NCBI GenBank assembly: GCA_937863205.1
Contig: CALMGA010000228.1
Location: 1 to 64,000 of the forward strand
Origin: an uncultured Beijerinckiaceae bacterium
GTDB taxonomy: Bacteria > Pseudomonadota > Alphaproteobacteria > Rhizobiales > Beijerinckiaceae
Direction: 5' to 3'
Length of the DNA stretch: 64,000 nucleotides
Shown here piece by piece: positions 55,504 to 64,000 of this stretch. Below the pieces are notes generated by a model. The model was not told where the DNA came from and searched no databases. It worked only from the letters and a program-made list of their open reading frames with translations. The position numbers and the translations under genes were made by a program. Numbering within the stretch: the first letter of the stretch is position 1; every line of letters begins with the position of its first letter.

Positions 55504-56652
55504 CTACGTAGCCGCACGTTCCGACGATCGTTCATCATCACGGCGGCGAAGGGTGATGAGGCTCAGCTCGGAAGGGCGACCGAGCCTGAGCGCGAACCCA
55601 GGCCAGAGCGCGGTCCCATTGCTGACGTAGAGCGTCATGGCGCCGATCGTGTAGGCGCCGGAGGCGAAGCCTCCGTTGCCGCGCGCGACCAACCGGTCCA
55701 GCCCCACGATCATGCCGCCGTGCGTGTGCCCGGAAAGTTGCAGCGCGATCCCTCGTCGTGCTGCCGAAGCAGCATCCTTCGGTTGGTGATCGAGCAGAAT
55801 GATCGGTGCGCCAAAGGGCGCCCCGGCGAGAGCACCATCGAGATCGGGACCACGATGGCCGGTGACGGGCGCCGAGCGATCGGTGACTCCCGCCACCACG
55901 AGGGCGCCGCCACCACGCCTGAGAACCGCGTGGGCGTTGGCCAGGACGCGTATGCCCATGCCAGCGAAGTGCCGCATCCAGGCATCATGGTCGAAAAAAT
56001 ATTCGTGGTTACCGGGCACGGCCCAGATGCCGTCGCGTGCACGCAACGCTCGCAGCGGCTCCACGTCGTCGCGCCGCATCGCGAGCGACCCGTCGATGAA
56101 GTCGCCCGTCACGACGATCAGGTCGGCATCGAGCGTGTTCGATCGCCCGACGACGGCACGAGCCCACGATGCCGGGAAGAGACGACTGATGTGGAGATCG
56201 GTCAGGTGCAGGATCCTGTAGCCGTCAAAGTCGGGCGGCAGGTCCTTGATCGGCACCTCGACGCTCTTCAGCGGCGGCACGCGTATGGCTTGCCGCACGG
56301 CGACCCCCGCCAGAAGGGTCGCCGCGAGGGCAGCACCGTATCGGCACCGGTCGGAGATCACCCAACCGCCCGCGGGTAACGCCCTGGACACCAGCGCGAT
56401 CAGATCGAAAGCGATCTGCATGGCCGCCAGGAACCCGATCGCACCGAAAGCCGCGTTGAACAGCACCACCAGGGGGCGCGGGAACTCGGGTGCGAAGACG
56501 GAACCGGACGATAAGCGACTCCACAGGTGGTACTGCGACGCGGCGAGCAGGACGGCGGCAATGCCAAGCCTGAGGGCAAGCGGCCAGGGCAGCGGCCATA
56601 CGACCCGCACGATGACGTAGAGCGAGGGCAGACTGGGTATCAGGCGGATCAT
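55504..56652 (-). CDS. Membrane-anchored metallophosphoesterase (YkuE-like)
   Basis: 382 residues. The N-terminal 120 residues hold three or four hydrophobic helices. The calcineurin-type domain has all five metal motifs: LTDLHIS, GDFIDG, GNHEYF, LLDHQPKD and SGHTHGGM. It probably hydrolyses a phosphoester such as a phospholipid head group or UDP-sugar at the membrane face. It stands alone. The following 345 bp (56653-56997) contain no clear gene. Confidence 0.9.
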   Translation of the reverse strand: MIRLIPSLPSLYVIVRVVWPLPWPLALRLGIAAVLLAASQYHLWSRLSSGSVFAPEFPRPLVVLFNAAFGAIGFLAAMQIAFDLIALVSRALPAGGWVISDRCRYGAALAATLLAGVAVRQAIRVPPLKSVEVPIKDLPPDFDGYRILHLTDLHISRLFPASWARAVVGRSNTLDADLIVVTGDFIDGSLAMRRDDVEPLRALRARDGIWAVPGNHEYFFDHDAWMRHFAGMGIRVLANAHAVLRRGGGALVVAGVTDRSAPVTGHRGPDLDGALAGAPFGAPIILLDHQPKDAASAARRGIALQLSGHTHGGMIVGLDRLVARGNGGFASGAYTIGAMTLYVSNGTALWPGFALRLGRPSELSLITLRRRDDERSSERAAT

Positions 56653-56997
56653 GGGCGGCTTCTTGGACCCGGCGGCGGTCGCGGCACAAAGCCTTTCGCT
56701 TGGGATCAGAGGTTCGCGTCATGCAGCCGTTCGCCCCACGCTTCCCACCCACGGTGGTCCCGCATGAGCACCTCGTCGCTCGTGTGGTTTGCGTTGACGT
56801 GCGGATTGCGGCCTCCGCGTCGCCCTCGTGAAGCGTGGCCTGCTCAGGGATGGCGGGACGGCCGCAGCCAGCAAGACGTGCGTGGTGCGCCTGAGCGAGG
56901 ACGAGCCGCAGCGGCGGCCTTTGAGCAGGCCGCATGAATGGCTTGCGCGGGCCGGCGCTCGACGCCAGGGCCGGGTTTCCCGGTTGCAGGATGACGA

Positions 56998-58323
56998 TCA
57001 GCCGAAAAACCGGTTCGCCGGCCGCGGCAAGCCGAGGTGTTCGCGCAGGGTGGCGCCCTCATACTCCGTCCGGAACAGGCCGCGCCGCTGCAGCTCCGGC
57101 ACCACCTCGTCGACGAAGTCGTCGAGGCCCTGCGGCAGATAGGGGAACATGATGTTGAAGCCGTCGCAGGCCGCGCCGTGCAGCCACTCCGCCATGCCGT
57201 CGGCGATCGTCGCCGCCGTGCCGACGAAGGCGAGGCCGGAATAGCTGCCGGCCTCCTGCGCCAGCTCGCGGATCGTCAGCCCCTCCCTCTGCGCCGCCTC
57301 CACGATGCGCGCGCGGCCGCTTTTGCTGGCGTTGCTTTCAGGGATGGGCGGCAGCGGGCCGTCGGGATCGAAGCCGCTGACATCGTAGTTCAGCATCCCG
57401 TTCAGCGAGCCGATGCCGCTGTCGTAGTGCACGAGGCCGTCGAGGTGGGCGCGCTTGGCCCGTGCCTGCTCGTCGGTGTCGCCGACGACGACGAAGGCGG
57501 CCGGCAGGATCCTGAGGTGGTCGGGATCGCGGCCGACCGCCGGCATGCGCCCCTTCACGTCGGCGTAGAAGCGCCGGCCCGCATCGAGCGTCGCCTCGGC
57601 GGCGAACACCACCTCGGCCGTTTCCGCCGCGAGCTGCCGTCCCGGCTCGGATGAGCCGGCCTGCACGACGACCGGCCAGCCCTGCACGGGGCGGGCGATG
57701 TTGAGCGGGCCGCGCACCTTGAGGCTCGGACCCTCGTGGGCGAGGGTGTGCATCCGCGCCGTGTCGAAGTAGATGCCGGCCGCGACGTCGCGCACGAAGG
57801 CGTCGTCGGCGAAGGAGTCCCACAGGCCGGTGACGACGTCGATGAACTCACGGGCGCGGACGTAACGGGCGTCGTGGTCCATCTGCTCGGTCTGCCCGAA
57901 GTTCAGCGCCGCGTCGGGGTTGGCGGTCGTCACCACGTTCCAGCCGGCACGCCCGGCGCTGATGTGGTCGAGCGAGGCGAAGCGACGGGCGATGTGGTAC
58001 GGCGCGTCGTAGGTCGTCGAGGCCGTGGCCACCAGACCGATGCGCTCGGTCATGGTTGCAAGCGCGGAGAGCAGCGTGAACGGCTCGAAACTGGTCACGG
58101 TATGGCTGCGCTTGAGGGCATCGACCGGCATGTTGAGCACCGCCAGGTGGTCGGCCATGAAGAAGGCATCGAACTTGGCCGCCTCCAGCCGCCGGGCGAA
58201 GCGCGCGATGTGCGCGAGGTTGAAGTTCGCATCGGGAAAGGCGCCGGGATAGCGCCACGCGCCGGTGTGGATGCTGACGGGGCGCATGAAGGCGCCGAGG
58301 TGCAGCTGGCATTGCGAACTCAT
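56998..58323 (-). CDS. LLM-class flavin monooxygenase (NtaA/SnaA/DszA type)
   Basis: 441 residues from ATG 58323. The bacterial luciferase-like fold of FMN-dependent monooxygenases has the signature HTGAWRYPGAFPDANFNLAHIARFARRLEAA, RFASLDHISAGRAGWNVVTTANPDAALNFG and HDARYVRAREFIDVVTGLWDSF. These two-component enzymes use FMNH2 to oxidise sulfur compounds, EDTA or NTA. A flavin reductase gene is not adjacent. It is preceded by a LysR gene on the same strand, 85 nt away. Confidence 0.88.
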   Translation of the reverse strand: MSSQCQLHLGAFMRPVSIHTGAWRYPGAFPDANFNLAHIARFARRLEAAKFDAFFMADHLAVLNMPVDALKRSHTVTSFEPFTLLSALATMTERIGLVATASTTYDAPYHIARRFASLDHISAGRAGWNVVTTANPDAALNFGQTEQMDHDARYVRAREFIDVVTGLWDSFADDAFVRDVAAGIYFDTARMHTLAHEGPSLKVRGPLNIARPVQGWPVVVQAGSSEPGRQLAAETAEVVFAAEATLDAGRRFYADVKGRMPAVGRDPDHLRILPAAFVVVGDTDEQARAKRAHLDGLVHYDSGIGSLNGMLNYDVSGFDPDGPLPPIPESNASKSGRARIVEAAQREGLTIRELAQEAGSYSGLAFVGTAATIADGMAEWLHGAACDGFNIMFPYLPQGLDDFVDEVVPELQRRGLFRTEYEGATLREHLGLPRPANRFFG

Positions 58324-58408
58324 CGGCCGATCCGCTTCAAGGATGATGGGGTTCTGACGCCGCTCGATCGGCAGGGCAAGAGGCGGGGCGAAGGGCGCAC
58401 AACCACGC

Positions 58409-59317
58409 TCATCGTCGGAGATGACGAGTCGCAGCGGGACTTTCCGGAGTCCCGAACGCTTCCACGACCATATCGATGAACGTGCGCAACTTGGGCGTCT
58501 GCGGCCGGCGCGCCGAAAACAAGATGTGCATCGGGCGGCTCGGCGCTTCGTAGGTCGGCAGGACGCGGACGAGACGTCCTGAAGCCAGATCGTCCGCCAC
58601 CGTCGTTTCCGCCTGCAGGAGGATGCCCTGGCCGTCGAGGGCGGCGGCATGCAGCACGCGTCCGTCATTGACCCGGAAGCGGCCACGCACCGGGACCGGG
58701 TAGGTGCGGCCTTCTCGCGCGAAATGCCACTCCGCGTTTGGCAAGCCGGATGCGTAGACGAAGCCGAGGCATTCGTGGTCGGTGAGGTCGTCGGGAGATC
58801 CAGGGATGCCTCGCTCGGCGAGGTAGGCCGGCGACGCGCAGGCGACCAGGCGGTGGGGCGCGAGGGCGCGCGCGGCCAAGCTCGAGTCCTTGAGCGGACC
58901 CAGGCGGATGACCGCATCATAGCCCTCGTCGACCACGTCGACATATCGATCGGACAGCGTCAGCTCGACCGCGACGTTGGGATGGATCTTGAGGTAGCGG
59001 CTGATGAGCGGCGCCATGCTGCAGGCCCCGAACGTTTCCGGCGCGTTGACACGCAACTGCCCTCGCGGGGTGGTGCTGAGATCGTGAACGAGCGACTCCG
59101 CCGCCTCGGTCTCGGCGAGAACCACCCGGCATCGCTCATAGAAGGCCTGTCCGATCGCGGTGAGGCTTTGCCGCCGTGTCGTGCGGTGCAGAAGCTGGGC
59201 GCCAAGCCGCTTCTCAAGGTCAGCCACGTGCTTGCTGACCATCTGCGACGACAGGCCGAGTGCATTCGCCGCCGCCGTCAACGAGCCGAGATCGGCAGCC
59301 TTCACGAACGCGGTCAT
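58409..59317 (-). CDS. LysR-family transcriptional regulator
   Basis: 302 residues from ATG 59317. The usual family start, M-DRL-x-x-MTAFV, is at CTG 59335 in this frame (LDRLASMTAFV), so either CTG is used or this ATG is the true start. Helix-turn-helix in KAADLGSLTAAANALGLSSQMVSKHVADLEKRLG. It is divergent from the alcohol dehydrogenase gene, 117 nt apart, which suggests control of that gene. Confidence 0.88.
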   Translation of the reverse strand: MTAFVKAADLGSLTAAANALGLSSQMVSKHVADLEKRLGAQLLHRTTRRQSLTAIGQAFYERCRVVLAETEAAESLVHDLSTTPRGQLRVNAPETFGACSMAPLISRYLKIHPNVAVELTLSDRYVDVVDEGYDAVIRLGPLKDSSLAARALAPHRLVACASPAYLAERGIPGSPDDLTDHECLGFVYASGLPNAEWHFAREGRTYPVPVRGRFRVNDGRVLHAAALDGQGILLQAETTVADDLASGRLVRVLPTYEAPSRPMHILFSARRPQTPKLRTFIDMVVEAFGTPESPAATRHLRR

Positions 59318-59434
59318 GCTGGCGAGACGATCCAGATTTCCAACTCGTGGTTTCAGGTGATGAAGCGGTCGGTATCCTTATCTTCCGGTCGTTGATCGTC
59401 AAATGAGTGCCCGACGCCAACGAAGGACACGCAC

Positions 59435-60448
59435 ATGCGCGCTTATCGATTCGATGCCCTGACCAGCCTTGACGACCTCCGTCTGCACGAGGAGGCGCAG
59501 CCGCGACCGCAGCGCGGTGAACTTCTGTTGCGCGTGCGTGCCGTTTCGCTGAACTACCGCGACGTTGCGATCGCGCAGGGCACCTACCCGCAGCCGGCGA
59601 AGGCGGGTCTCGTGCCCGGCAGCGACGCGGCTTGCGAGGTCGTCGATGTCGGCGAAGGCGTCGACGCCTACAAGCCGGGCGATCGGGTCATCGGCGCTTT
59701 TCACCCGCGCTGGTTCGGCGGACCCATGCCCTCCACGTTGGCGCAACATGCCTACGGCAGCGGCCAGGATGGCTGGCTCAGCGAGTTCAAGGTCGTGTCG
59801 CAAGAGGCCGTTGTCCGCCTCCCGGACGGGCTCACCTTCGAGGAGGGCGCCACCTTGCCCTGTGCCGCCGCGACGGCCTGGAGCACGCTGTCCGGCCCCA
59901 CGCCGATCCGGGTCGGGCATAGCGTTCTGACGCTGGGAACGGGCGGGGTTTCGATCTTCGCGCTGCAGCTTGCCAAGGCGCTCGGCGCCCGCGTGATCGC
60001 GACGACGTCGAGCGCGGCGAAAGCCGACAGGCTGCGCGCGCTCGGCGCCGATGAGGTGATCGACTACAGCAAGGATGCGGCGTGGGGCGAGACGGCGCGG
60101 GCACTCAGCGGTGGCGCCGGCGTCGACCGCGTCGTCGAGGTGGGCGGCGCAGGCACCATCGCCCAGTCGTTGCGGGCGGTCGCCCTCGGCGGCGAGATCG
60201 TACTGGTGGGGTTTCTAACGGATAACACGGCCGGCATCGACTACTTCCAGCTTTTTGGCAGCAACGCCGTGGTGCGTTCGGTCGGCGTGGGAGATCGTGC
60301 GAACCTGGAGGCCTGCGTCAAGGCCGTGAGCCAGGCCGGCTGCAAGCCGGTGATCGACCGCGTCTTCGCGTTCAATGACGCAAAGGCCGCCTTCGCGCAT
60401 CTTCGGAGCGGTAAACACATCGGAAAGGTCGTCATCAGCCTCGCGTGA
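59435..60448 (+). CDS. Zinc-independent NAD(P)-dependent alcohol dehydrogenase/quinone reductase
   Basis: 337 residues. MDR fold: N-terminal GroES-like domain (VSLNYRDVAIAQGTYP, GSDAACEVVDVGEGV), then the Rossmann domain with LTLGTGGVSIFALQLAKALGARVIATTSS and a VVEVGGAGTIAQSL region. Catalytic zinc cysteines are absent, so it belongs to the quinone-oxidoreductase-like branch. It is divergent from a LysR gene that probably regulates it. The gap to the FUSC gene (60449-60950) has no recognisable gene. Confidence 0.9.
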   Translation: MRAYRFDALTSLDDLRLHEEAQPRPQRGELLLRVRAVSLNYRDVAIAQGTYPQPAKAGLVPGSDAACEVVDVGEGVDAYKPGDRVIGAFHPRWFGGPMPSTLAQHAYGSGQDGWLSEFKVVSQEAVVRLPDGLTFEEGATLPCAAATAWSTLSGPTPIRVGHSVLTLGTGGVSIFALQLAKALGARVIATTSSAAKADRLRALGADEVIDYSKDAAWGETARALSGGAGVDRVVEVGGAGTIAQSLRAVALGGEIVLVGFLTDNTAGIDYFQLFGSNAVVRSVGVGDRANLEACVKAVSQAGCKPVIDRVFAFNDAKAAFAHLRSGKHIGKVVISLA

Positions 60449-60950
60449 TCGGCGGGAGTCGGCCGCCGAGCCTCGGACCGGCGGCACGGCGATGATCGGC
60501 AGGCGCACGGCCGGCTCGTCATCCGCCACCGGGCCGGTCCTGCCGGCATCCGCGCGATCGGATCCTGGGCAAGGTCCTTTATGCTTTGGCGCCTAACGTC
60601 ACGGCGGTGAGGCCGTGAGCGAGCTTCGATACGACGTCGAGGACGGCGGTCCCGAGCCGTTCCCTGTCGCCCTCGGCCTGCTGGCGGTTAGGCCGCGCTG
60701 CTCGTCGCCGACCCGCTGGGTGACGCGGAGAAGCGCCGGAGTCCTACGCTCGGCCGCGACCACCGCAGCTGAAAGTCGCCATCGCGAGCCTCGCCGCGCT
60801 CCTTGCAGGCATCCTTCTCAAGCCTTGCATTCCAACCCTCGGATGCCGCCGAGCACGCGACCCATGACCGTCGATCGCCCCGCGTGTGGCATCCTTTCAG
60901 CCCGCTGGATGATTGGGGGACGCGTACCAGGGCGGACCCGGGGTTCGAAA

Positions 60951-61508
60951 GTGTCGATCAGGGAGATCCACGGGCAGCAGTTCGTCCGCTTGAAGAAACG
61001 GGTGCAACAATTGTGCGAAGCGTCGCCGCTCCGCTCCCAAATAATTGCCGGCCTCACGCACGGGCTCTTGTCGGTGATGGCGGCGATCCTTGCCTACTTG
61101 CCGACCCGTGCGATCGGCTTGCAGGATGGGTTTTGGAGCGCGATCACCGCGATCACCGTCGCCCAGACGGAGTATCAGGCGATGCGCTCGACGGCCCGTG
61201 ACCAGTTCATCGGTGCCGCCGTCGGCGGTGTGGTCGCCCTGGCCTGCTATGTTTGCGTCGGACAAGGCCTTTGGAGCTACGCACTCGCCGTCGTCATCTC
61301 CGTTCTGGGCTCCTCGCTCATCAACGTCCAAAGCGCCAAGCGGCTGGCAGCGGTCACGACGACCATCATCCTTCTTGTACCCCACACCGGCTCGCCTCAG
61401 CGGATGATGATCTCTCGCCTGTCCGAGGTCGGCTGGGGCATAGCTGTTGCGGCGAGCTTGGTGTGGTTGGCGACCCGCCTGGGCCTCGTGAAGCGCAACG
61501 ACGATTAG
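60951..61508 (+). CDS. FUSC-family membrane protein
   Basis: 185 residues from GTG 60951 (GGGG 7 nt upstream). Its N-terminal half is a FUSC/aromatic acid exporter-like segment, with helices around IIAGLTHGLLSVMAAILAYLP, GFWSAITAITVAQTEYQAM, AAVGGVVALACYVCV and YALAVVISVLGSSLI. One domain only. It may export aromatic acids. The following remnant continues directly in frame after its stop. Confidence 0.75.
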   Translation: MSIREIHGQQFVRLKKRVQQLCEASPLRSQIIAGLTHGLLSVMAAILAYLPTRAIGLQDGFWSAITAITVAQTEYQAMRSTARDQFIGAAVGGVVALACYVCVGQGLWSYALAVVISVLGSSLINVQSAKRLAAVTTTIILLVPHTGSPQRMMISRLSEVGWGIAVAASLVWLATRLGLVKRNDD

Positions 61509-61780
61509 GTACGCCCATTCAACGAAGAGAGCGGGACGCCGCAAGCCAAGCTCGTCCGGGCGGCGTCGGACGCCGCTGACGCGTGCGGCAAGCCGGACTT
61601 CGATGCCGCCTGCGTCGAGGCGATAACGACCTTGCCCGGGATCGCGCGCTGGGCGATTCCCAAGGATGGGGATACGCAAGCCTTCACGGGGCTGGTCCGT
61701 GATGAGAGCGGCGACGTCGTCTGCTCGGCGACACTGACGTTTGCCGGGCTTCGGCTGAACGGCAAGGCAGGGCAAGCGTC
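61509..61780 (+). pseudogene. Possible DUF6894-like remnant
   Basis: Directly after the FUSC stop, in the same frame, the translation reads DFDAACVEAITTLPGIARWAIPKDGDTQAFTGLVRDESGDVV, then CSATLTFAGLRL. This matches the C-terminal part of DUF6894-type small proteins (DxDAARxEA..., then DGDxxxFTxxVRDExG). No start codon or N-terminal strand precedes it, and the sequence that follows to 62126 is not recognisable. Only the tail seems to remain. Weak call. Confidence 0.35.
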
Positions 61781-62126
61781 GTCTCCGATCGCTTTCGCCC
61801 TCCCTACCCGCTTCCGCCGCGCGTCGACCGCCCCGCGCTGCCGATCAACGAGCGGCACCCAGGCGCCGAGCCCTTTCCGCTACCCGACCGGCCGAGTCGG
61901 GTCCGCTCGCCGGTTTCCGAGCGGAACGCCGATCGCGATGTGATCCTGCGAGCGCGCCGGAAAACGTGCGTTCGGCAGCACTATAGTGGTGGCTCTCGGT
62001 CTCGACGCATCACCGGCAGCTTCATCTGCGTAGCCCGTCGCACACGGAAATGTCGCGTGAGGAACCTGCGGTCCAGCCTCGTGTTGGTCTGCCACTCTGC
62101 ATCCCGCAATCACAGAGGTGTCGACG

Positions 62127-63611
62127 ATGGCCATGACGTCTCGAAACGTCGCGCGGGGGTTGGCCTGGTTCGGCATCGGTCTTGGTGTCGCTGAACTGCT
62201 GGCGCCCCGCGCCGTCGCGCGTGCGACCGGGCTGCAAGGGCACGAACGGCTGCTGCAGCTGTTCGGGATCCGCGAGATCGCCTCGGGTGCGCTCATCCTT
62301 GCAGCCAAGGATCCGCAGGCTTGGCTGTGGACGCGGGTCGCGGGCGATGTCCTCGACAGCCTGCTGCTCTCCAAGGGCATGAGCGCCGACAATCCGCGGC
62401 GGCAACGCGCGATGCTGGCGACCGCGGCGGTGGCCCCGGTCGTGGCGCTGGACGCGCTCCACGTCCGCCGCCCACCAAGCCGCGAGACGGCCGAATACAC
62501 GCCGGCGCCGGCGCCTCATCCCATCAAGCCGTCCGCGACCTTCGTTCGCTACAGCGACGAAGTCGAGCAGATCCCCGCCGACGAATATCGGACGATCGAC
62601 GCGATCCTCGCCTCCACCCTCCGCCTGCACGAGCGCAACCGCGCGAAGCTCGGCGGAGCGGTGCGGGTCTCGCATGCCAAGGCGCACGGCGCCGCGATCG
62701 GTGAACTCACCGTTGCGGACGACCTGCCGGAACCGCTTGCCCAGGGCGTGTTCAAGCCCGGCGCGCGCTATCCCGTCATCGTTCGTCTCGCCAACGTGCC
62801 GGGCGAAATCGACCATGACGCCGTAGCCACGCAGCGCGGGTTGTCCTTGAAGCTCCTTTCGGTGGTGGGCGAGAAGTTGCCGGGCCACACCGAGGCGACG
62901 CAGGATTTCGTGCTCGATTCCGGCAACCGCTTCGCCGCCGGCACCGCGGCGCAGTTCCTGATGAACCACCGCCTGCTGGAACACGCGCCGAAGATCCCCG
63001 ATGCCATCAAGGCGGCGGTGTCAACGGTGTCGCGGGCCGGCAACAAGGCGCTGCACCGCTTCGGCGCCGATAGCCCGACCCTGGACTTCTTCGGCCACAG
63101 CCGGGTCCATCCGATGGCGGAGGCGTATTTCACGCAGGCGCCGATCCGCTACGGCGACTACGTGGCCAAGCTCGCCGTCGTGCCCGTGGCACCCGCCCAG
63201 CGAGCGCTCGCCGAGACACCGGTCGACCGCGACGATCCCAATGCGCTGCGGACCGCCACGGTCGGCTACCTCAACGCGCACGACGCCGAATTCGAGATCC
63301 GGGTGCAGCTTTGCACCGATCTCAAGACCATGCCGGTGGAGGATGCCAGCGTGGAGTGGCCGGAGGAGGAGAGCCCCTATCGCACCGTGGCGCGGCTGCG
63401 CCTGTCGAGGCAGGACGCCTTCAGCCCGGCACGACGGGCCTACGTGGATAGTCTCTCCTTCTGCGTATCGCATAGCCTCGCTGACCATCGGCCGCTCGGT
63501 TCGATCATGCGGGCACGGCTGCGTGCCTATCCCGCGATGTCCCGCCTGCGCCGGACGTCCGACGGCGTGCCGCTGCGGGAGCCAGCGTCGATCGAGGACG
63601 TGCCTGCATGA
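62127..63611 (+). CDS. Fusion of a DUF4267-like membrane domain to a catalase-family domain
   Basis: 494 residues from ATG 62127, AGAGG 8 nt upstream. The first 115 residues hold a DUF4267-type segment (GLAWFGIGLGVAELLAPRAVARATGL, RLLQLFGIREIASG), hydrophobic and probably membrane-embedded. After a Pro-rich linker (ETAEYTPAPAPHPIKPS) the rest resembles the small catalase-like family (RGLSLKLL, DFVLDSGNRFAAG and SRVHPMAEAYFTQAPIRYGDYVAKLAV). The usual monofunctional catalase haem-Tyr motif is not evident, so H2O2 breakdown is not assured. The role is inferred. Confidence 0.8.
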   Translation: MAMTSRNVARGLAWFGIGLGVAELLAPRAVARATGLQGHERLLQLFGIREIASGALILAAKDPQAWLWTRVAGDVLDSLLLSKGMSADNPRRQRAMLATAAVAPVVALDALHVRRPPSRETAEYTPAPAPHPIKPSATFVRYSDEVEQIPADEYRTIDAILASTLRLHERNRAKLGGAVRVSHAKAHGAAIGELTVADDLPEPLAQGVFKPGARYPVIVRLANVPGEIDHDAVATQRGLSLKLLSVVGEKLPGHTEATQDFVLDSGNRFAAGTAAQFLMNHRLLEHAPKIPDAIKAAVSTVSRAGNKALHRFGADSPTLDFFGHSRVHPMAEAYFTQAPIRYGDYVAKLAVVPVAPAQRALAETPVDRDDPNALRTATVGYLNAHDAEFEIRVQLCTDLKTMPVEDASVEWPEEESPYRTVARLRLSRQDAFSPARRAYVDSLSFCVSHSLADHRPLGSIMRARLRAYPAMSRLRRTSDGVPLREPASIEDVPA

Positions 63612-63810
63612 TCGTGCCCGGCGCCGAAAGGCCGGACCAGCCGTCGTGCCGCAACGGTCTCGTCGCGAACGGATCGGCTTCGCCCAAAGACTGATCGCTG
63701 GGACAGACATGCCCGCCGTCGCACCAACGGGCTGACCGCCGTACATCGATCAGTTGCGGTCATCGGAGACGTCCTCCCACGTGCGCGAGGCCTGATCTGC
63801 GAGCCTTGGC

Positions 63811-64000
63811 CTACGAGCCTTGGCTGAAATGTCTGATCAAAGCCGCCGCGACGATGTCCGGCGCTTCCCGTGTCGGGAAATGCCCGACGCCGTCGAGCAA
63901 CACGGCCTCGAATGGGCCCGAGAACTTGCCCGGAACATCCTTGGCGGCTTCGGGCGGGTTCACGCCGTCCAGCGCGCCGCTGATAAAGATCGTCGGCGTC
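63811..64000 (-). CDS. Alpha/beta hydrolase, C-terminal part (cut by window edge)
   Basis: The minus frame reads TPTIFISGALDGVNPPEAAKDV, then PFEAVLLDGVGHFPTREAP and stops at TAG 63811-63813. The GVGHFP motif carries the catalytic His, and FISGALDGV the acid region, of the alpha/beta hydrolase fold. Only the last 63 residues are inside the window, so the family is not further resolvable. Confidence 0.75.
   Translation of the reverse strand, partial: TPTIFISGALDGVNPPEAAKDVPGKFSGPFEAVLLDGVGHFPTREAPDIVAAALIRHFSQGS

Noticed and set aside
56718..56810. Short minus-strand tail reading NANHTSDEVLMRDHRGW and then a stop
   Set aside because: It resembles a protein C-terminus, but the frame upstream is Arg/Gly-rich and without motifs, so no gene can be called.
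60618..60700. Frame starting MSELRYDVEDGGPEPFPVAL upstream of the FUSC gene
   Set aside because: It begins like a small protein but becomes Arg/Ser-rich after about 25 residues. A frameshift would be needed to continue, and no family was recognised.

Overview
The window is about 64 kb of GC-rich chromosome from an alphaproteobacterium, most likely of the order Hyphomicrobiales (Rhizobiales). The signs are a tig / tRNA-Leu / clpP / clpX / lon block, an IalB-family protein, a cyo quinol oxidase, a DUF1289 protein, an OxyR-katG pair and a dispersed 'GCATCGGA' intergenic repeat. No phage, plasmid, CRISPR or rRNA genes are visible. It reads as ordinary chromosome with several decayed genes, not as a mobile island. 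I cannot name the genus.

Layout. 1-4.3 kb: the end of an IalB-like secreted protein, a multicopper-oxidase-fold protein that seems to have lost its copper ligands, and a Kup potassium transporter. 4.6-11.4 kb: tRNA-Leu(UAG), then the protein quality-control block tig-clpP-clpX-lon. 11.6-14.8 kb: a GNAT acetyltransferase, a long-form dCTP deaminase, a small cytochrome c with a clear terminator, and a small secreted cysteine-containing protein. 14.9-18.5 kb (minus): a tight three-gene operon of a serine-palmitoyltransferase-like alpha-oxoamine synthase, a YghO-like N-acyltransferase and a eukaryote-like sphingolipid Delta4-desaturase. This is the most interesting unit here. 18.7-22.5 kb: a PfkB sugar kinase broken by an in-frame ochre codon, then glcE-glcF without glcD. 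22.5-28.7 kb: a repeat cluster, a Lys/Ala-rich secreted protein, an MMPL/RND exporter, an isolated pal, a DUF1289 protein, and a deletion scar joining the remains of a sigma-54 activator and a membrane protein.

28.8-37.3 kb: katG divergent from an OxyR with both redox cysteines and an ATAG-N7-CTAT box between them, then a thiamine-binding-type protein, a 54-residue membrane protein, and a paoABC-type molybdenum aldehyde oxidoreductase operon. 37.8-42.4 kb: cyoABCD (no cyoE) with a terminator and a small hypothetical gene. 42.6-49.8 kb: gluQRS, an AlkA-type glycosylase with an esterase, a coiled-coil protein, a Wzm/Wzt-type polysaccharide ABC exporter, a CsbD-like stress protein, a glycosyltransferase and a flavin reductase. 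49.9-53 kb: a TetR remnant, then a di-haem peroxidase gene followed at 1 nt by a chemotaxis receptor. 53.9-64 kb: LysR regulators, a YkuE-like phosphoesterase, an NtaA/DszA-type flavin monooxygenase, a zinc-free alcohol dehydrogenase, a FUSC membrane protein with a DUF6894-like remnant behind it, a membrane-domain/catalase-family fusion, and the end of an alpha/beta hydrolase.

Themes. Oxidative stress recurs (katG/oxyR, di-haem peroxidase, catalase-family fusion, PaoABC), alongside envelope lipid and polysaccharide functions (sphingolipid-like operon, MMPL exporter, ABC exporter, pal). Domain assignments were made by reading motifs by eye. No database search was run.
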